From Azotobacter paspali (GTDB lineage Bacteria; Pseudomonadota; Gammaproteobacteria; Pseudomonadales; Pseudomonadaceae): DNA of 64,000 bases. Positions within the stretch are counted from its first letter, which is position 1. Each line of letters starts with the position of its first letter. Both the position numbers and the translations under genes were made by a program. Shown here piece by piece: positions 52,425 through 61,558 of the stretch. A model generated the notes under the pieces. The model was not told the DNA's origin, searched no databases, and saw nothing but the letters and a program-made list of their open reading frames with translations. The stretch lies in NCBI RefSeq assembly GCF_042434745.1, contig NZ_JBHLSS010000098.1; one strand, 5' to 3'.

Positions 52425-53123
52425 ATGGCTGGACTCGACAAGCGCGTGAATACCTACGAAGAGGCCCTGGCAGGGCTCACCGACGGCATGACCGTCCTGG
52501 CCGGCGGCTTCGGTCTGTGCGGTATCCCGGAAAACCTGATCGCCGAGATCCGCCGTCGGCGGGTCAAGGGGCTGACGGTAGTTTCCAACAACTGCGGCAT
52601 CGACGGCTTTGGCCTGGGCGTGCTGCTCGAAAAACGGCAGATCCGCAAGATGATCGCCTCCTACGTTGGCGAGAACGCTCTATTCGAGCGCCAGTTGCTC
52701 GACGGCGAGCTGGAGGTCGAACTGACCCCGCAGGGCACTCTGGCCGAAAAGCTGCGTGCTGGCGGCGCGGGCATTCCCGCCTTCTACACCGCGACCGGCT
52801 ACGGCACCCCGGTCGCCGAGGGCAAGGAGGTCCGCGAGTTCCGCGGCCGGCGTTACATCCTCGAAGAGGCGATCAGCGGCGACTTCGCCATCGTCAAGGG
52901 CTGGAAGGCCGATCACTTCGGCAACGTCGTCTACCGCCATACCGCGCAGAACTTCAATCCGGTGGTGGCCACCGCCGGGCGGATCACCGTGGTCGAGGTG
53001 GAGGAGATCGTCGAACCCGGCGAACTGGAACCCAGCCAGATCCACACCCCCGGCATCTATGTCGACCGCGTGATCCTCGGCCATTTCGAGAAACGCATCG
53101 AACAGCGTACCGTCCGCGCCTGA
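52425..53123 (+). CDS. scoA: 3-oxoacid CoA-transferase subunit A
   Basis: The 232-residue alpha subunit of an acetoacetate/3-oxoacid CoA-transferase. Motifs: GMTVLAGGFGLCGIPENLI near residues 24-42, VVSNNCGIDGFGLGVLL, ERQLLDGELEVELTPQGTLAEKLRAGGAGIPAFYTATGYGT and LEEAISGDFAIVKGWKADHFGNVVYRHTAQNFNPV. ATG 52425 follows AGAGGC; a longer frame from 52344 is not supported. With subunit B it moves CoA from succinyl-CoA to acetoacetate or a related acid, feeding short-chain ketone use. The thiolase normally needed next is only a pseudogene here. Confidence 0.92.
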   Translation: MAGLDKRVNTYEEALAGLTDGMTVLAGGFGLCGIPENLIAEIRRRRVKGLTVVSNNCGIDGFGLGVLLEKRQIRKMIASYVGENALFERQLLDGELEVELTPQGTLAEKLRAGGAGIPAFYTATGYGTPVAEGKEVREFRGRRYILEEAISGDFAIVKGWKADHFGNVVYRHTAQNFNPVVATAGRITVVEVEEIVEPGELEPSQIHTPGIYVDRVILGHFEKRIEQRTVRA

Positions 53124-53152
53124 CCCCATCCGATATAAGAAGAGAGACTCCT

Positions 53153-53809
53153 ATGGCACTTTCCCGCGAACAGATGGCCCGGCGCGTGGCGCGCGAATTG
53201 AAGGACGGCTACTACGTCAACCTGGGGATCGGCATCCCCACCCTGGTGGCCAACCACGTACCCGAGGGCATGGACGTGATGCTGCAGTCGGAGAACGGCC
53301 TGCTCGGCATGGGCGCCTTCCCCAGCGAGACGGAAATCGACGCCGACATGATCAACGCCGGCAAGCAGACCGTCACGGCCCGGCCCGGCGCCTCGATTTT
53401 CTCCTCCGCCGAATCCTTCGCCATGATCCGCGGTGGCCACGTCGACCTGACGGTGCTCGGCGCCTTCGAGGTGGACGTCGAGGGCAACATCGCTTCCTGG
53501 ATGATCCCCGGCAAGCTGGTCAAGGGCATGGGCGGCGCTATGGATCTGGTGGCCGGCGCCGACAACATCATCGTCACCATGACCCACGCCTCCAAGGACG
53601 GCGAGTCCAAGCTGCTGCAGCGCTGCTCGTTGCCGCTGACCGGCGCCGGCTGCATCCGCCGGGTGCTCACCGATCTGGCTTACCTGGAGATCGACAACGG
53701 CGCCTTCGTGCTCAGGGAGCGCGCGCCGGGAGTGAGCGTCGAGGAGATCGTCGCCAGGACCGCCGGTCGGCTGATCGTGCCGGACGATGTGGTCGAAATG
53801 ACCTTCTGA
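53153..53809 (+). CDS. scoB: 3-oxoacid CoA-transferase subunit B
   Basis: The 218-residue beta subunit carries the catalytic glutamate in VMLQSENGLLGMG (SENG motif), plus NLGIGIPTLVANHVPEGM, GGHVDLTVLGAFEVDVEGNIASWMIPGKLVKGMGGAMDLV and LIVPDDVVEMTF. It starts 29 bp after scoA and forms the heteromeric enzyme with it. The start is the ATG at 53153, with AGAGAG upstream. Confidence 0.93.
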   Translation: MALSREQMARRVARELKDGYYVNLGIGIPTLVANHVPEGMDVMLQSENGLLGMGAFPSETEIDADMINAGKQTVTARPGASIFSSAESFAMIRGGHVDLTVLGAFEVDVEGNIASWMIPGKLVKGMGGAMDLVAGADNIIVTMTHASKDGESKLLQRCSLPLTGAGCIRRVLTDLAYLEIDNGAFVLRERAPGVSVEEIVARTAGRLIVPDDVVEMTF

Positions 53810-53910
53810 TTTTGGTTTTGCAGCGACCCTTTCTCCAGCCTTCTCCCCGAAAAGAGAGGGAGCCGGTTCAGCGCCTACGGGATGGGGCGAGACATCGGAG
53901 AGATCGAGAC

Positions 53911-54438
53911 ATGCAAGAACAGGAAGTAGTGATAGTCGCCGCCGCCCGCACCGCCATCGGCAGTTTCCAGGGCAGCTTGGCACAAGTGCCGGCGGTCGAG
54001 CTGGGCGTCGTCGTCATCCGCGCTCTGCTCGAGCGCAGCGGATTGGCGCCGACCGAGGTGGGGACGAAGTCATCCTCAGTCAGATGCTGACCGCCAGGGC
54101 GGAACAGAATCGCCCGGCACACCACGCTGAAGGTGGGGTTGGCGCAGAGCGTGCCGGCTATGACCGTCAACAAGGTCTACGGCTCCGGCCTCAACGCTCT
54201 GCACCTGGCGGCCTGGGCGATCCACTGCGGTGATGCCGAGGCGGTCGTCGCCGGCGACAGCGGCGGCCTGGCTCCCGAGTGGCTGGCCGAGGGCATGCGC
54301 CATCCCGGCCGGTTGCTGATTGCCCATTTTTGCAGCCCGCCGCACCGTGTTCCGCTGGTGGCGGTGGTTGCGGGCCGCCAGACTCGCGGCGAGCATCTGG
54401 CGTATGTCCGGACGCTGCTGGCTGGAACGAATCTGTAA
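53911..54438 (+). pseudogene. Acetyl-CoA acetyltransferase (thiolase) remnant
   Basis: The frame from ATG 53911 reads VVIVAAARTAIGSFQGSLAQVPAVELG and IRALLERSGLAPTEV, then shifts near 54060 (the expected DEVILSQMLTA is in the next frame) and shifts back before GLAQSVPAMTVNKVYGSGLNALHLAAWAIHCGDAEAVVAGDSGG. The family's catalytic Cys in NKVCGSG is Tyr here. After about 130 residues similarity stops, while intact thiolases have about 390. Frameshifts, loss of the nucleophile and truncation make it dead. It directly follows scoAB, where a working thiolase would complete acetoacetate breakdown. Confidence 0.88.
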
Positions 54439-54606
54439 GTCGTCGTGGTGCTAGACGGGGCCGCCGATTGTCTGCCGCCTGGGCTTGCCCGGAGCCATGA
54501 GAGGCGGGCGGAGCCGGAGCGGCTGGCGAAGTAGAAAGATCCGGCGGGCCGCTATCGGCCAACCTCGCGGGAGCGGCCTGTGCCCGTTACGGGTACGGGC
54601 CGGCCG

Positions 54607-56157
54607 TTATGGCGTGGCGGCTGCCGTGGTGGTCGCGCCCGCGACGCTGTTGCGTTCCCAGCCGCCGCCGAGCGCCTTGTACAGGCCGACTTCGCTGTTC
54701 AGTTGCTGGAGGCGGTCGTTAAGCAGTTGCTGCTGGGCGGAGAAGAGTTCGCGCTGGGCGTCGAGCACCGACAGGTAGCTGTCGACGCCTTCCTCATAGC
54801 GCTGACGGGCAAGATCGTAGTAGACCTGGTTGTTGTCGACCAGATCGCCCTGGGCCTTGAGCTGGGCGTCGTAGGTGCCGCGCGCGGCCAGGCCGTCGGC
54901 GACCTCGCGGAAGGCGGTCTGGATGCTGTACTCGTAGGCGGCGACGTTGATTTCCTTCTGTAGCTTGGCGTACTCCAGATTCCCTTTGAGCTGCCCGAAG
55001 GTGAAGATCGGAATATTGATCGTCGGCACGGCGTTCCAGGTGCCGGAGCCGGCGTCGAACAGACCCGACAGCTCGCGACTGGCGGTACCCGCCCGCGCGG
55101 TCAGGGTGACGCTCGGGAAGAACGCCGCGCGCGCCGCGCCGATGCTGGCGTTGGCGGCCTGCAGGCGGTGTTCGGCGGCGCGGATGTCCGGCCGGCGCAG
55201 CAGCAGGTCGGAGGGCAGCCCGGCGGGGAAGTCGGCGAGCATCTCGTCGTTGACGTCGAGGCCGGTCGGCAAGTCGCTCGGGAAGGGACCACCGATCAGC
55301 AGGCGCAGGGCGTTGACGTCCTCGGCGATCTGCCGGGTGTAGAGCGCCTTCTGCGCGCGGGCCTGGTCCACCAAGGTGTGCGCCTGGCGCACGTCGAGCT
55401 GCGAGGAGACGCCGACTTCCTCGCTGGCTTCGATCAGCGCGAGGCTTTCCTCGTAGCTGGCCAGGGTCGCTTCGGTCAGCTTGAGCAGGGCCTGGTCGGT
55501 GCGCCAGGCGAAGTAGGCGGTGGCCACGTCGCCGACCAGGACGATATGTACGTTCTGCCGGTTTTCCTCAATGGCCAGGTAGTCTTCCAGGGTCTGCTCG
55601 GTGAGGCTGCGGATGCGACCGAAGAAGTCCATTTCCCAGGAGCTGGTGCCGAAGGTCACCGAGTGGTGGGTCTGGATGAAAGGTTCGGCTTTCATGGTGG
55701 TGGTGGTGGTGGTGGTGGTGGTCGAGCTACCGCCCGAAATGCCGCCACCGCTGCCGCCGCTGCCGCCGCCGCCGCTGCCACCGCCGCCGCCGCTGCGGTA
55801 ATCGGCCGGCCAGCGCTGACGGCTCTGGGTGCCTTCCACGCCGAGCTTGGGGAACAGGTCGGAACGCTGCACGCGGTACAGCGCCCGGTAGGCGTCCACG
55901 TTGAGGATCGCCTGGCGCAGGTCGCGGTTGTTGTCCAGGGCCAGCTCGACCAGCCGCTTGAGCGCCGGATCGCGGAAGAACTCCTCCCAACCGACATCCG
56001 CGGCCGGCACGCTGGCCGGCAGCTCCGGCGCATAGGCGGCCCCCTCCGGCCAGGCGGCCTCGACCGGCGCGGCCGGGCGCAGGTAGTCGGGGATCAGGGT
56101 GCAACCCGGCAGTGCCAGGGCGCAGGCGGCCGCCAGGGTCAGGTATCCGTGTTTCAT
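54607..56157 (-). CDS. RND efflux outer-membrane lipoprotein (OprM/TtgC-type)
   Basis: The 516-residue outer-membrane channel has a lipoprotein signal (MKHGYLTLAAACALALPGC) and two OEP (TolC-like) repeats: LVELALDNNRDLRQAILNVDAYRALYRVQRSDLFP and RRPDIRAAEHRLQAANASIGAARAAFFPSVTLTARAG; LFDAGSGTWNAVPTINIPIFTFGQLKGNLEYAK. An odd Gly/Ser- and Thr-rich insert of about 35 residues (about 123-157) lies in the first repeat. It overlaps the pump gene by 4 bp (TCATGC region 56154-56157) and ends the efflux operon MFP-pump-channel. Confidence 0.92.
   Translation of the reverse strand: MKHGYLTLAAACALALPGCTLIPDYLRPAAPVEAAWPEGAAYAPELPASVPAADVGWEEFFRDPALKRLVELALDNNRDLRQAILNVDAYRALYRVQRSDLFPKLGVEGTQSRQRWPADYRSGGGGGSGGGGSGGSGGGISGGSSTTTTTTTTTMKAEPFIQTHHSVTFGTSSWEMDFFGRIRSLTEQTLEDYLAIEENRQNVHIVLVGDVATAYFAWRTDQALLKLTEATLASYEESLALIEASEEVGVSSQLDVRQAHTLVDQARAQKALYTRQIAEDVNALRLLIGGPFPSDLPTGLDVNDEMLADFPAGLPSDLLLRRPDIRAAEHRLQAANASIGAARAAFFPSVTLTARAGTASRELSGLFDAGSGTWNAVPTINIPIFTFGQLKGNLEYAKLQKEINVAAYEYSIQTAFREVADGLAARGTYDAQLKAQGDLVDNNQVYYDLARQRYEEGVDSYLSVLDAQRELFSAQQQLLNDRLQQLNSEVGLYKALGGGWERNSVAGATTTAAATP
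55693..55800. repeat. Trinucleotide-repeat tract coding a Gly/Ser/Thr insert in the efflux channel
   Basis: A run of nine GGT/GTG triplets (about 55695-55722) encodes nine Thr in a row on the minus strand, followed by CCG/CCA-type triplets that encode a Gly/Ser-rich stretch. Such tracts can change length by slippage in steps of one codon. Confidence 0.9.
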
Positions 56158-59100
56158 GCCATCACTCCTTCGGTTTCGGCCGCCTTGTCTTTTTTCCGCT
56201 CGAACAATCCGACCACCACGACGTAGAACAGCGGCACGAAGAAGATCGCCAGGAAGGTTGCCGCCAGGGTCCCGCCGAGCACACCGGTGCCGATCGAGTG
56301 CTGGCTGCCGCTGCCGGGGCCGGTGGCGGTGGCCAGCGGCAGCACGCCGAGGGCGAAGGCGATAGAGGTCATAATGATCGGCCGCAGGCGCAGGCGCGCG
56401 GCCTCGCAGGCGGCCTGCATCAGGCTGCGGCCTTGGTGCTCGTACAGATCCTTGGCGAACTCGACGATGAGGATCGCATTCTTCGCCGCCAGGCCCATGG
56501 TGGTGAGCATGCCGACCTGGAAGAACACGTCGTTGGACAGCCCGCGCAAGAGCGTGGCGCCGACCGCGCCGAGCACTCCGAGCGGCACCACCAGTATCAC
56601 CGAGAAAGGAATCGACCAACTTTCGTACAGCGCCGCCAGGCAGAGGAATACGATCAGCAGCGACAGCGCGTAGAGCGCCGGCGCCTGCGAGCCGGCGGCC
56701 AGCTCCTCGTAGGACAGGCCGGTGTAGGCGATGCCGATGCCCGACGGCAACTGGGCGGCGAGGCGGTTCATCACGGCCATGGCGTCGCCGGTGCTGTAGC
56801 CGGGCGCCGGCTGGCCGAGAACCTCCACCGAGGAGATGCCGTTGTAGCGTTCCAGCTTGGGCGAGCCGTAGATCCACTGGCCCCTGGCGAAGGCCGAGAA
56901 GGGCACCATGCCGCCTTCGGAGTTGCGCACGTACCATTTGTCGAAGTCTTCCGGACCCACGCGCGAATCCTGCTTGCCCTGCACGTAGACCCGCTTGACC
57001 CGGCCGCGGTCGATGAAGTCGTTGACGTAGGAAGAACCCCAGGCCACCGACATGGTTTCGTTGATGTCCTCGATGGAGACCTGCAGCGCGCGGGCCTTCT
57101 CGTCGTCGATGATCACCTGGTACTGTGCCTCGTCGTTCATGCCGTTGGGACGCACCATGGTCAGCGTCGGCTCCTTGGCGGCCATCCCGAGGAGCTGGTT
57201 GCGCGCCGCCATCAGCGCCTCGTGGCCGAGGCCACCGTAGTCCTGCAGGAAGAGGTCGAAGCCGGTGGCGTTGCCCATCTCGCGCACCGCCGGCGGCACC
57301 ACCGGAATCACGTTGGCGTCCTTGATCCGCGCGTAGCGCACGGCCGCGCGCTGGGCCAGGGCGAAGATGTTCTGCTCGGGCCTGGGCCGTTCGCTGAAGG
57401 GCTTGAGGTTGATGAACAGCAGGCCCGAGCTCTGCCCGCGGCCGGCGAAGTTGAAGCCGTTGATACTGTACACCGAGGCCACGGTATCGCCCTCGTCCTT
57501 GAGCAGGTAGTCGCGCGTTTCGGCGAGCACTGCCTCGGTGCGCTCGGCACTAGAGTTCGGCGGCAACTGTATCTGCACGAACATGGTGCCCTGGTCCTCG
57601 TTGGGCAGGAAGGAGCCGGGCAGCCTGAGGAACAGGTAGGCGACGCTGCCGATCAGCAGCAGGTAGACCAGCATGAAGCTCCAGCGGCGCCTGGTGATGC
57701 CGCCCACGCTGCGCTGGTAGCCGTCGGCGCTGCGCTCGAAGGTGCGGTTGAACCAGCCGAAGAAGCCACGCCTCTCGTGGTGCGCGCCCTTGGCCACCGG
57801 CTTGAGCAGGGTGGCGCAGAGGGCCGGGGTGAAGATCAGCGCGATCAGCACCGAGAAGGACATCGCCGAGATGATGGTGATGGAGAACTGCCGGTAGATG
57901 ACCCCGGCGGAACCGCCGAAGAAGGCCATCGGCAGGAACACCGCGGAAATCACCAAGGCGATGCCGACCAGCGCGCCGGAGATCTGGTCCATCGACTTGC
58001 GCGTCGCCTCCTTCGGCGACAGCCCTTCCTCGACCATGATGCGCTCGACGTTCTCCACCACCACGATGGCGTCGTCCACCAGCAGGCCGATGGCCAGCAC
58101 CATGGCGAACATGGTCATGACGTTGATGGTGAAGCCGCAGGCGAACAGCACGCCGAAGGTGGCCAGCAGCACCACCGGCACCGCCAGGGTGGGGATCAGG
58201 GTGGCGCGGAAGTTCTGCAGGAACAGGTACATCACCAGGAAGACCAGCACGATGGCCTCGAACAGGGTGTGCACCACCGCCTTGATGGAGGCGGAGACCA
58301 TCGGCGCGGTCTCGTAGGGGTAGACCACCTCGACGCCTTCGGGCAGGTAGGGCTTGAGGTCATTCAGCCTGGCACGCACCGCCGCCACGCTCTCCAGCAG
58401 GTTGGCGCCGGGCGCCAGGCGCAGGGCCATGCCGGCGGCCGGCATGCCGTTGTACTTGGAGGCGATGGAGAAGTTCTCGGCGCTCAGGCCGACCTCGGCG
58501 ACGTGCTTGAGGCGGACCTGCGAGCCGTCGCGGTTGACCTTGAGGAGGATTTCCTTGAATTCGTCGGCGGTGCGCATGCGCGTCTTGCCGATTACCGTGG
58601 CGTTCAGTTGCACGCCCTTGGTCGCCGGCAGGCCGCCGAGCTGGCCGGAAGACACCTGCACGTTCTGCGCGCTGATCGCGCTGGTCACGTCTTGCGGGGT
58701 GAGCTGGTAGTTGTTGAGCTTCTCCGGGTCGAGCCAGATACGCATCGCGTACTGCGAGCCGAACACCTGGAAGTCGCCGACCCCGTAGACCCGCGAGATC
58801 GGATCCTGGAGGTTGGAGACGATGTAGTTGCCCATGTCGAAACCGTTCATGCGCCCGTCGGTGGACACCAGGCCGAGGATCATCATGAAGTTGACCTGGT
58901 ATTTCACCACCCGGATGCCCTGGCGCTGGACTTCCTCGGGCAGCATCGGCGTGGCCAGTTGCAGCTTGTTCTGCACCTGCACCTGGGCGATGTCGGGGTT
59001 GGTGCCCTGTTCGAAGGTCACGATGATCTGCAGGCTGCCGTCGGCGTTGCTGACCGAGGAAATATAGCGCAGGCCGTCGAGGCCGTTGAGTTGCTGCTCG

Positions 59101-59294
59101 ATCACCTGCACCACGGTGTCCTGCACCGTCTGCGCCGAGGCGCCGGGATAGGTGACGCTGATCTGCACGGCCGGCGGGGAAATGTTCGGGTACTGGGTGA
59201 CGGAGAGCTTGAGGATGGCCAGGCCGCCGCCGAGCATGAGCACCAAGGCGATCACCCAGGCGAAGATCGGCCGGTCGATGAAAAAGCGCGACAT
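56154..59294 (-). CDS. RND multidrug efflux pump, inner-membrane transporter (AcrB/TtgB/MexB-type)
   Basis: The 1046-residue HAE1-type RND transporter starts MSRFFIDRPIFAWVIALVLMLGG and contains SVTQYPNISPPAVQISVTYPGASAQ, VQNKLQLATPMLPEEVQRQG, the proton-relay helix FAMVLAIGLLVDDAIVVVENVERIM (Asp pair), GGSAGVIYRQFSITI, TALICATLL-like FTPALCATLLKPV and a second-half relay with VGMLTTMGLAAKNAILIVEFAKDL (essential Lys). It exports hydrophobic drugs or solvents with the MFP and channel genes beside it. Length and motifs are those of AcrB/MexB. The divergent IclR gene points to a solvent-type pump such as TtgGHI or SrpABC, which are controlled by IclR regulators. Confidence 0.96.
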   Translation of the reverse strand: MSRFFIDRPIFAWVIALVLMLGGGLAILKLSVTQYPNISPPAVQISVTYPGASAQTVQDTVVQVIEQQLNGLDGLRYISSVSNADGSLQIIVTFEQGTNPDIAQVQVQNKLQLATPMLPEEVQRQGIRVVKYQVNFMMILGLVSTDGRMNGFDMGNYIVSNLQDPISRVYGVGDFQVFGSQYAMRIWLDPEKLNNYQLTPQDVTSAISAQNVQVSSGQLGGLPATKGVQLNATVIGKTRMRTADEFKEILLKVNRDGSQVRLKHVAEVGLSAENFSIASKYNGMPAAGMALRLAPGANLLESVAAVRARLNDLKPYLPEGVEVVYPYETAPMVSASIKAVVHTLFEAIVLVFLVMYLFLQNFRATLIPTLAVPVVLLATFGVLFACGFTINVMTMFAMVLAIGLLVDDAIVVVENVERIMVEEGLSPKEATRKSMDQISGALVGIALVISAVFLPMAFFGGSAGVIYRQFSITIISAMSFSVLIALIFTPALCATLLKPVAKGAHHERRGFFGWFNRTFERSADGYQRSVGGITRRRWSFMLVYLLLIGSVAYLFLRLPGSFLPNEDQGTMFVQIQLPPNSSAERTEAVLAETRDYLLKDEGDTVASVYSINGFNFAGRGQSSGLLFINLKPFSERPRPEQNIFALAQRAAVRYARIKDANVIPVVPPAVREMGNATGFDLFLQDYGGLGHEALMAARNQLLGMAAKEPTLTMVRPNGMNDEAQYQVIIDDEKARALQVSIEDINETMSVAWGSSYVNDFIDRGRVKRVYVQGKQDSRVGPEDFDKWYVRNSEGGMVPFSAFARGQWIYGSPKLERYNGISSVEVLGQPAPGYSTGDAMAVMNRLAAQLPSGIGIAYTGLSYEELAAGSQAPALYALSLLIVFLCLAALYESWSIPFSVILVVPLGVLGAVGATLLRGLSNDVFFQVGMLTTMGLAAKNAILIVEFAKDLYEHQGRSLMQAACEAARLRLRPIIMTSIAFALGVLPLATATGPGSGSQHSIGTGVLGGTLAATFLAIFFVPLFYVVVVGLFERKKDKAAETEGVMA

Positions 59295-59297
59295 GGA

Positions 59298-60449
59298 TCA
59301 GCGTCCCCCTTGGCTGGCGCCGGCTGCGAAGTCGGCGACCAGATTGATGTTGCCGGCCTCGACCGCCCTGACCGTGACGCCGCCGCGCACTCGCTGGATA
59401 CCTTCGACGACCACCCGCTCGCCGCTGACCAGACCCTTGCCGACCAGCCAGGCGTTGCCCACGGTGCGCAGGGTTTCCACTTCGCGCAGCTCGACGCTGT
59501 TGTCCTCCTTGACCACCCAGGTGTTGGCGACCCCGCGGGTGTCGCGGATGACCGCCTGCTGCGGGATTAGGATGGCGTCCTGCTTCACGCCCTCCTTGAG
59601 CTGGGCGTGCACGAACATGCCGGGCAGCAGCTTGCGTTCGGGGTTGGGGAAGATCGCGCGCACGGTCACCGAGCCGGTGCCTTGGTCGACGTTGACCTCG
59701 GAGAACTTGAGGGTACCGGTGTGCGGGTAGGTGCTGCCGTCTTCCAGGGTCAGGTTGACCTCGGCCTGGTCGGGACCGGCGCTCTGCAGGCGGCCGGACT
59801 CCATCGCGTTGCGCAGGCGGAGGATGAGAGTGATCGGCTGGGTGACGTCGACGTAGATCGGATCGAGCTGGTGCACCATGGTTAGTGCCTGGGTTTGGCC
59901 GGGGGTGACCAGGGCGCCCTCGGTGATGATCGAGCGGCCGATGCGCCCGGTGATCGGCGCCAGCACCTTGGTGTACTGCACGTCGATGCGCCTGACCCGC
60001 GCATCGGCCTGGGCCTGCTTCAGGGCGGAGATGGCGTCGTCGTACTGCTGGCGGCTGACCGCGCTGGTCTTCAGCAGGCGCTCGTAGCGCCTGGCCAGAT
60101 TCTCGGCGTTGACCAGATTGGCCTCGCTGCGGGCCAGTTCCGCCTCGTAGGTGCGCGGGTCGATCTGGTAGAGCTGCTGGCCCTTCTTGACCTCGGTGCC
60201 TTCGGTGAACAGGCGCTCCTGAAGGATGCCGCCGACTTGCGGGCGTACTTCGGCGACGCGGAAGGCCGTGGTACGGCCCGGCAGCTCGGTGGTCAGCATC
60301 AGTGGCCGGGCCTGTACGGTGTAGACCCCGACTTCCGTGGGCGGCGGCGCGGGAGCGGCCGCCTGCTCGGCCTCCTTGCAGGCAGCCAGCGACAGGATCA
60401 GGGCCAGCGGCAGGCTGTGGATGAAGGGGAGCGGAGCTCTGCGTTTCAC
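59298..60449 (-). CDS. RND efflux membrane-fusion lipoprotein (AcrA/TtgA-type)
   Basis: The 383-residue periplasmic adaptor has a lipoprotein signal (PFIHSLPLALILSLAAC), the lipoyl and hairpin domains (PQVGGILQERLFTEGTEVKKGQQLYQIDPRTYEAELARSEANL; QAQADARVRRIDVQYTKVLAPITGRIGRSIITEGALVTPGQ) and the beta-barrel (DPIYVDVTQ; GTGSVTVRAIFPNPERKLLPGMFVHAQL). GTG 60449 is chosen as start: AGGAGG lies 7 bp upstream, whereas the longer frame from 60467 would place that site inside the gene. It is the first gene of the efflux operon; 3 bp separate it from the pump gene. Confidence 0.93.
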   Translation of the reverse strand: MKRRAPLPFIHSLPLALILSLAACKEAEQAAAPAPPPTEVGVYTVQARPLMLTTELPGRTTAFRVAEVRPQVGGILQERLFTEGTEVKKGQQLYQIDPRTYEAELARSEANLVNAENLARRYERLLKTSAVSRQQYDDAISALKQAQADARVRRIDVQYTKVLAPITGRIGRSIITEGALVTPGQTQALTMVHQLDPIYVDVTQPITLILRLRNAMESGRLQSAGPDQAEVNLTLEDGSTYPHTGTLKFSEVNVDQGTGSVTVRAIFPNPERKLLPGMFVHAQLKEGVKQDAILIPQQAVIRDTRGVANTWVVKEDNSVELREVETLRTVGNAWLVGKGLVSGERVVVEGIQRVRGGVTVRAVEAGNINLVADFAAGASQGGR

Positions 60450-60657
60450 GGACGGGCCTCCTGGCAATGGAAGGAGATGAAGACGGACGAGGAGCGGTAG
60501 TGTATCGAATCGTGCTTCAGTGTACCATTAGGTGGTTTTTGCAGGGCAGGCCAGATTCGTAAAAACCTGTAACGGGAGAAAGAAACCGGCCGAACCTGGA
60601 AGAGGGCGGCATGGGCAATTCCGTGCCGGTGGGATGACCGTAAGGTCCGCAATCATT

Positions 60658-61461
60658 ATGACAAGTAACCAAGTGATGACCAGAGAGGCGCCGGAAAGCG
60701 GCGAAGAGGGCAAGGTGGGCGGCATTCAGGTGATCGCCCGTGCCGCGGCGATCATGCGTACCCTGGGCGAGCATCCGCAGGGACTCAGCCTGGCGGCCAT
60801 CGCCCAAGCAGTGAAATTGCCGCGCTCCACCGTGCAGCGCATCGTCTGCGCGCTGGAGGCCGAATACCTGGTCGAGGCCATGGGGCCCAGCGGCGGCTTC
60901 CGCCTGGGCGCGGCGGTGGGCCAACTGGTCTACCAGACCCAGACCGACATCATTTCCCTGGTGCGGCCCTATCTGGAGTGCCTGTCGAACCGGCTGCAGG
61001 AGTCGGTGTCCCTGTCCAAGCAGGCCGGCGAGAAGATCCAGGTGATCGACCGCATCGTCGCCGAGCGCGACCTGCGCGTGGTCTTTCCCATCGGCGTCTT
61101 CGCCCCCATGCACTCGACCTCTGCCGGCAAGGTGCTGCTGGCCGGCCTCGACGCCGCCGCCGTGCGCGACCTTTTGCCCGATCCGCTGCCGCAGATGACC
61201 CGCAACACCCGCGACCTGCCAGCCCTGCTGGCCGAGCTGGTGGAGATCCGCAAGACCGGCTTCACCTTCGACCACGGGGAGTTCTGCGAAGGCATCAGCG
61301 GCGGCTCGGTGTCTTTGAACACCTACCTGGGCCGCTACGCCATCTCCGTGGTATTGCCCACCGCGCGCGCCGCCCGGCGCGTCGAGGCCATCCGCGAGGC
61401 GCTGCTGGCCTGCAAGCGCGACATCGAGCGGGCGATCGGCGGTACCGCTTGCCGGCGTTGA
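60658..61461 (+). CDS. IclR-family transcriptional regulator of the efflux operon
   Basis: The 267-residue protein has an IclR winged helix (VIARAAAIMRTLGEHPQGLSLAAIAQAVKLPRSTVQRIVCALEAEYLVEAMGPSGGFRLG) and effector domain (VSLSKQAGEKIQVIDRIVAERDLRVVFPIGVFAPMHSTSAGKVLLAGLD; GFTFDHGEFCEGISGGSVSLNTYLGRYAISVVLPT). It is divergent from the RND operon; IclR-type repressors such as TtgV and SrpS control RND pumps in Pseudomonas putida from the same position. ATG 60658 (MTSNQVM) is the likely start; the frame continues upstream to 60532 without need. Confidence 0.85.
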   Translation: MTSNQVMTREAPESGEEGKVGGIQVIARAAAIMRTLGEHPQGLSLAAIAQAVKLPRSTVQRIVCALEAEYLVEAMGPSGGFRLGAAVGQLVYQTQTDIISLVRPYLECLSNRLQESVSLSKQAGEKIQVIDRIVAERDLRVVFPIGVFAPMHSTSAGKVLLAGLDAAAVRDLLPDPLPQMTRNTRDLPALLAELVEIRKTGFTFDHGEFCEGISGGSVSLNTYLGRYAISVVLPTARAARRVEAIREALLACKRDIERAIGGTACRR

Positions 61462-61558
61462 ACCGCCCGGCCGCCAAGCGTGGCCTGGACGTTTCATGCC
61501 GGCTGCAACCACGGGCAATTCCCCCTTGGGGGGAGTCTTACGCTTCGAGGAGCCACCG

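Noticed and set aside
56112..59570. A 1152-codon plus-strand open frame.
   Set aside because: It is antisense to the RND pump gene, His/Glu/Gly-rich without any domain, and a by-product of high GC at third codon positions.
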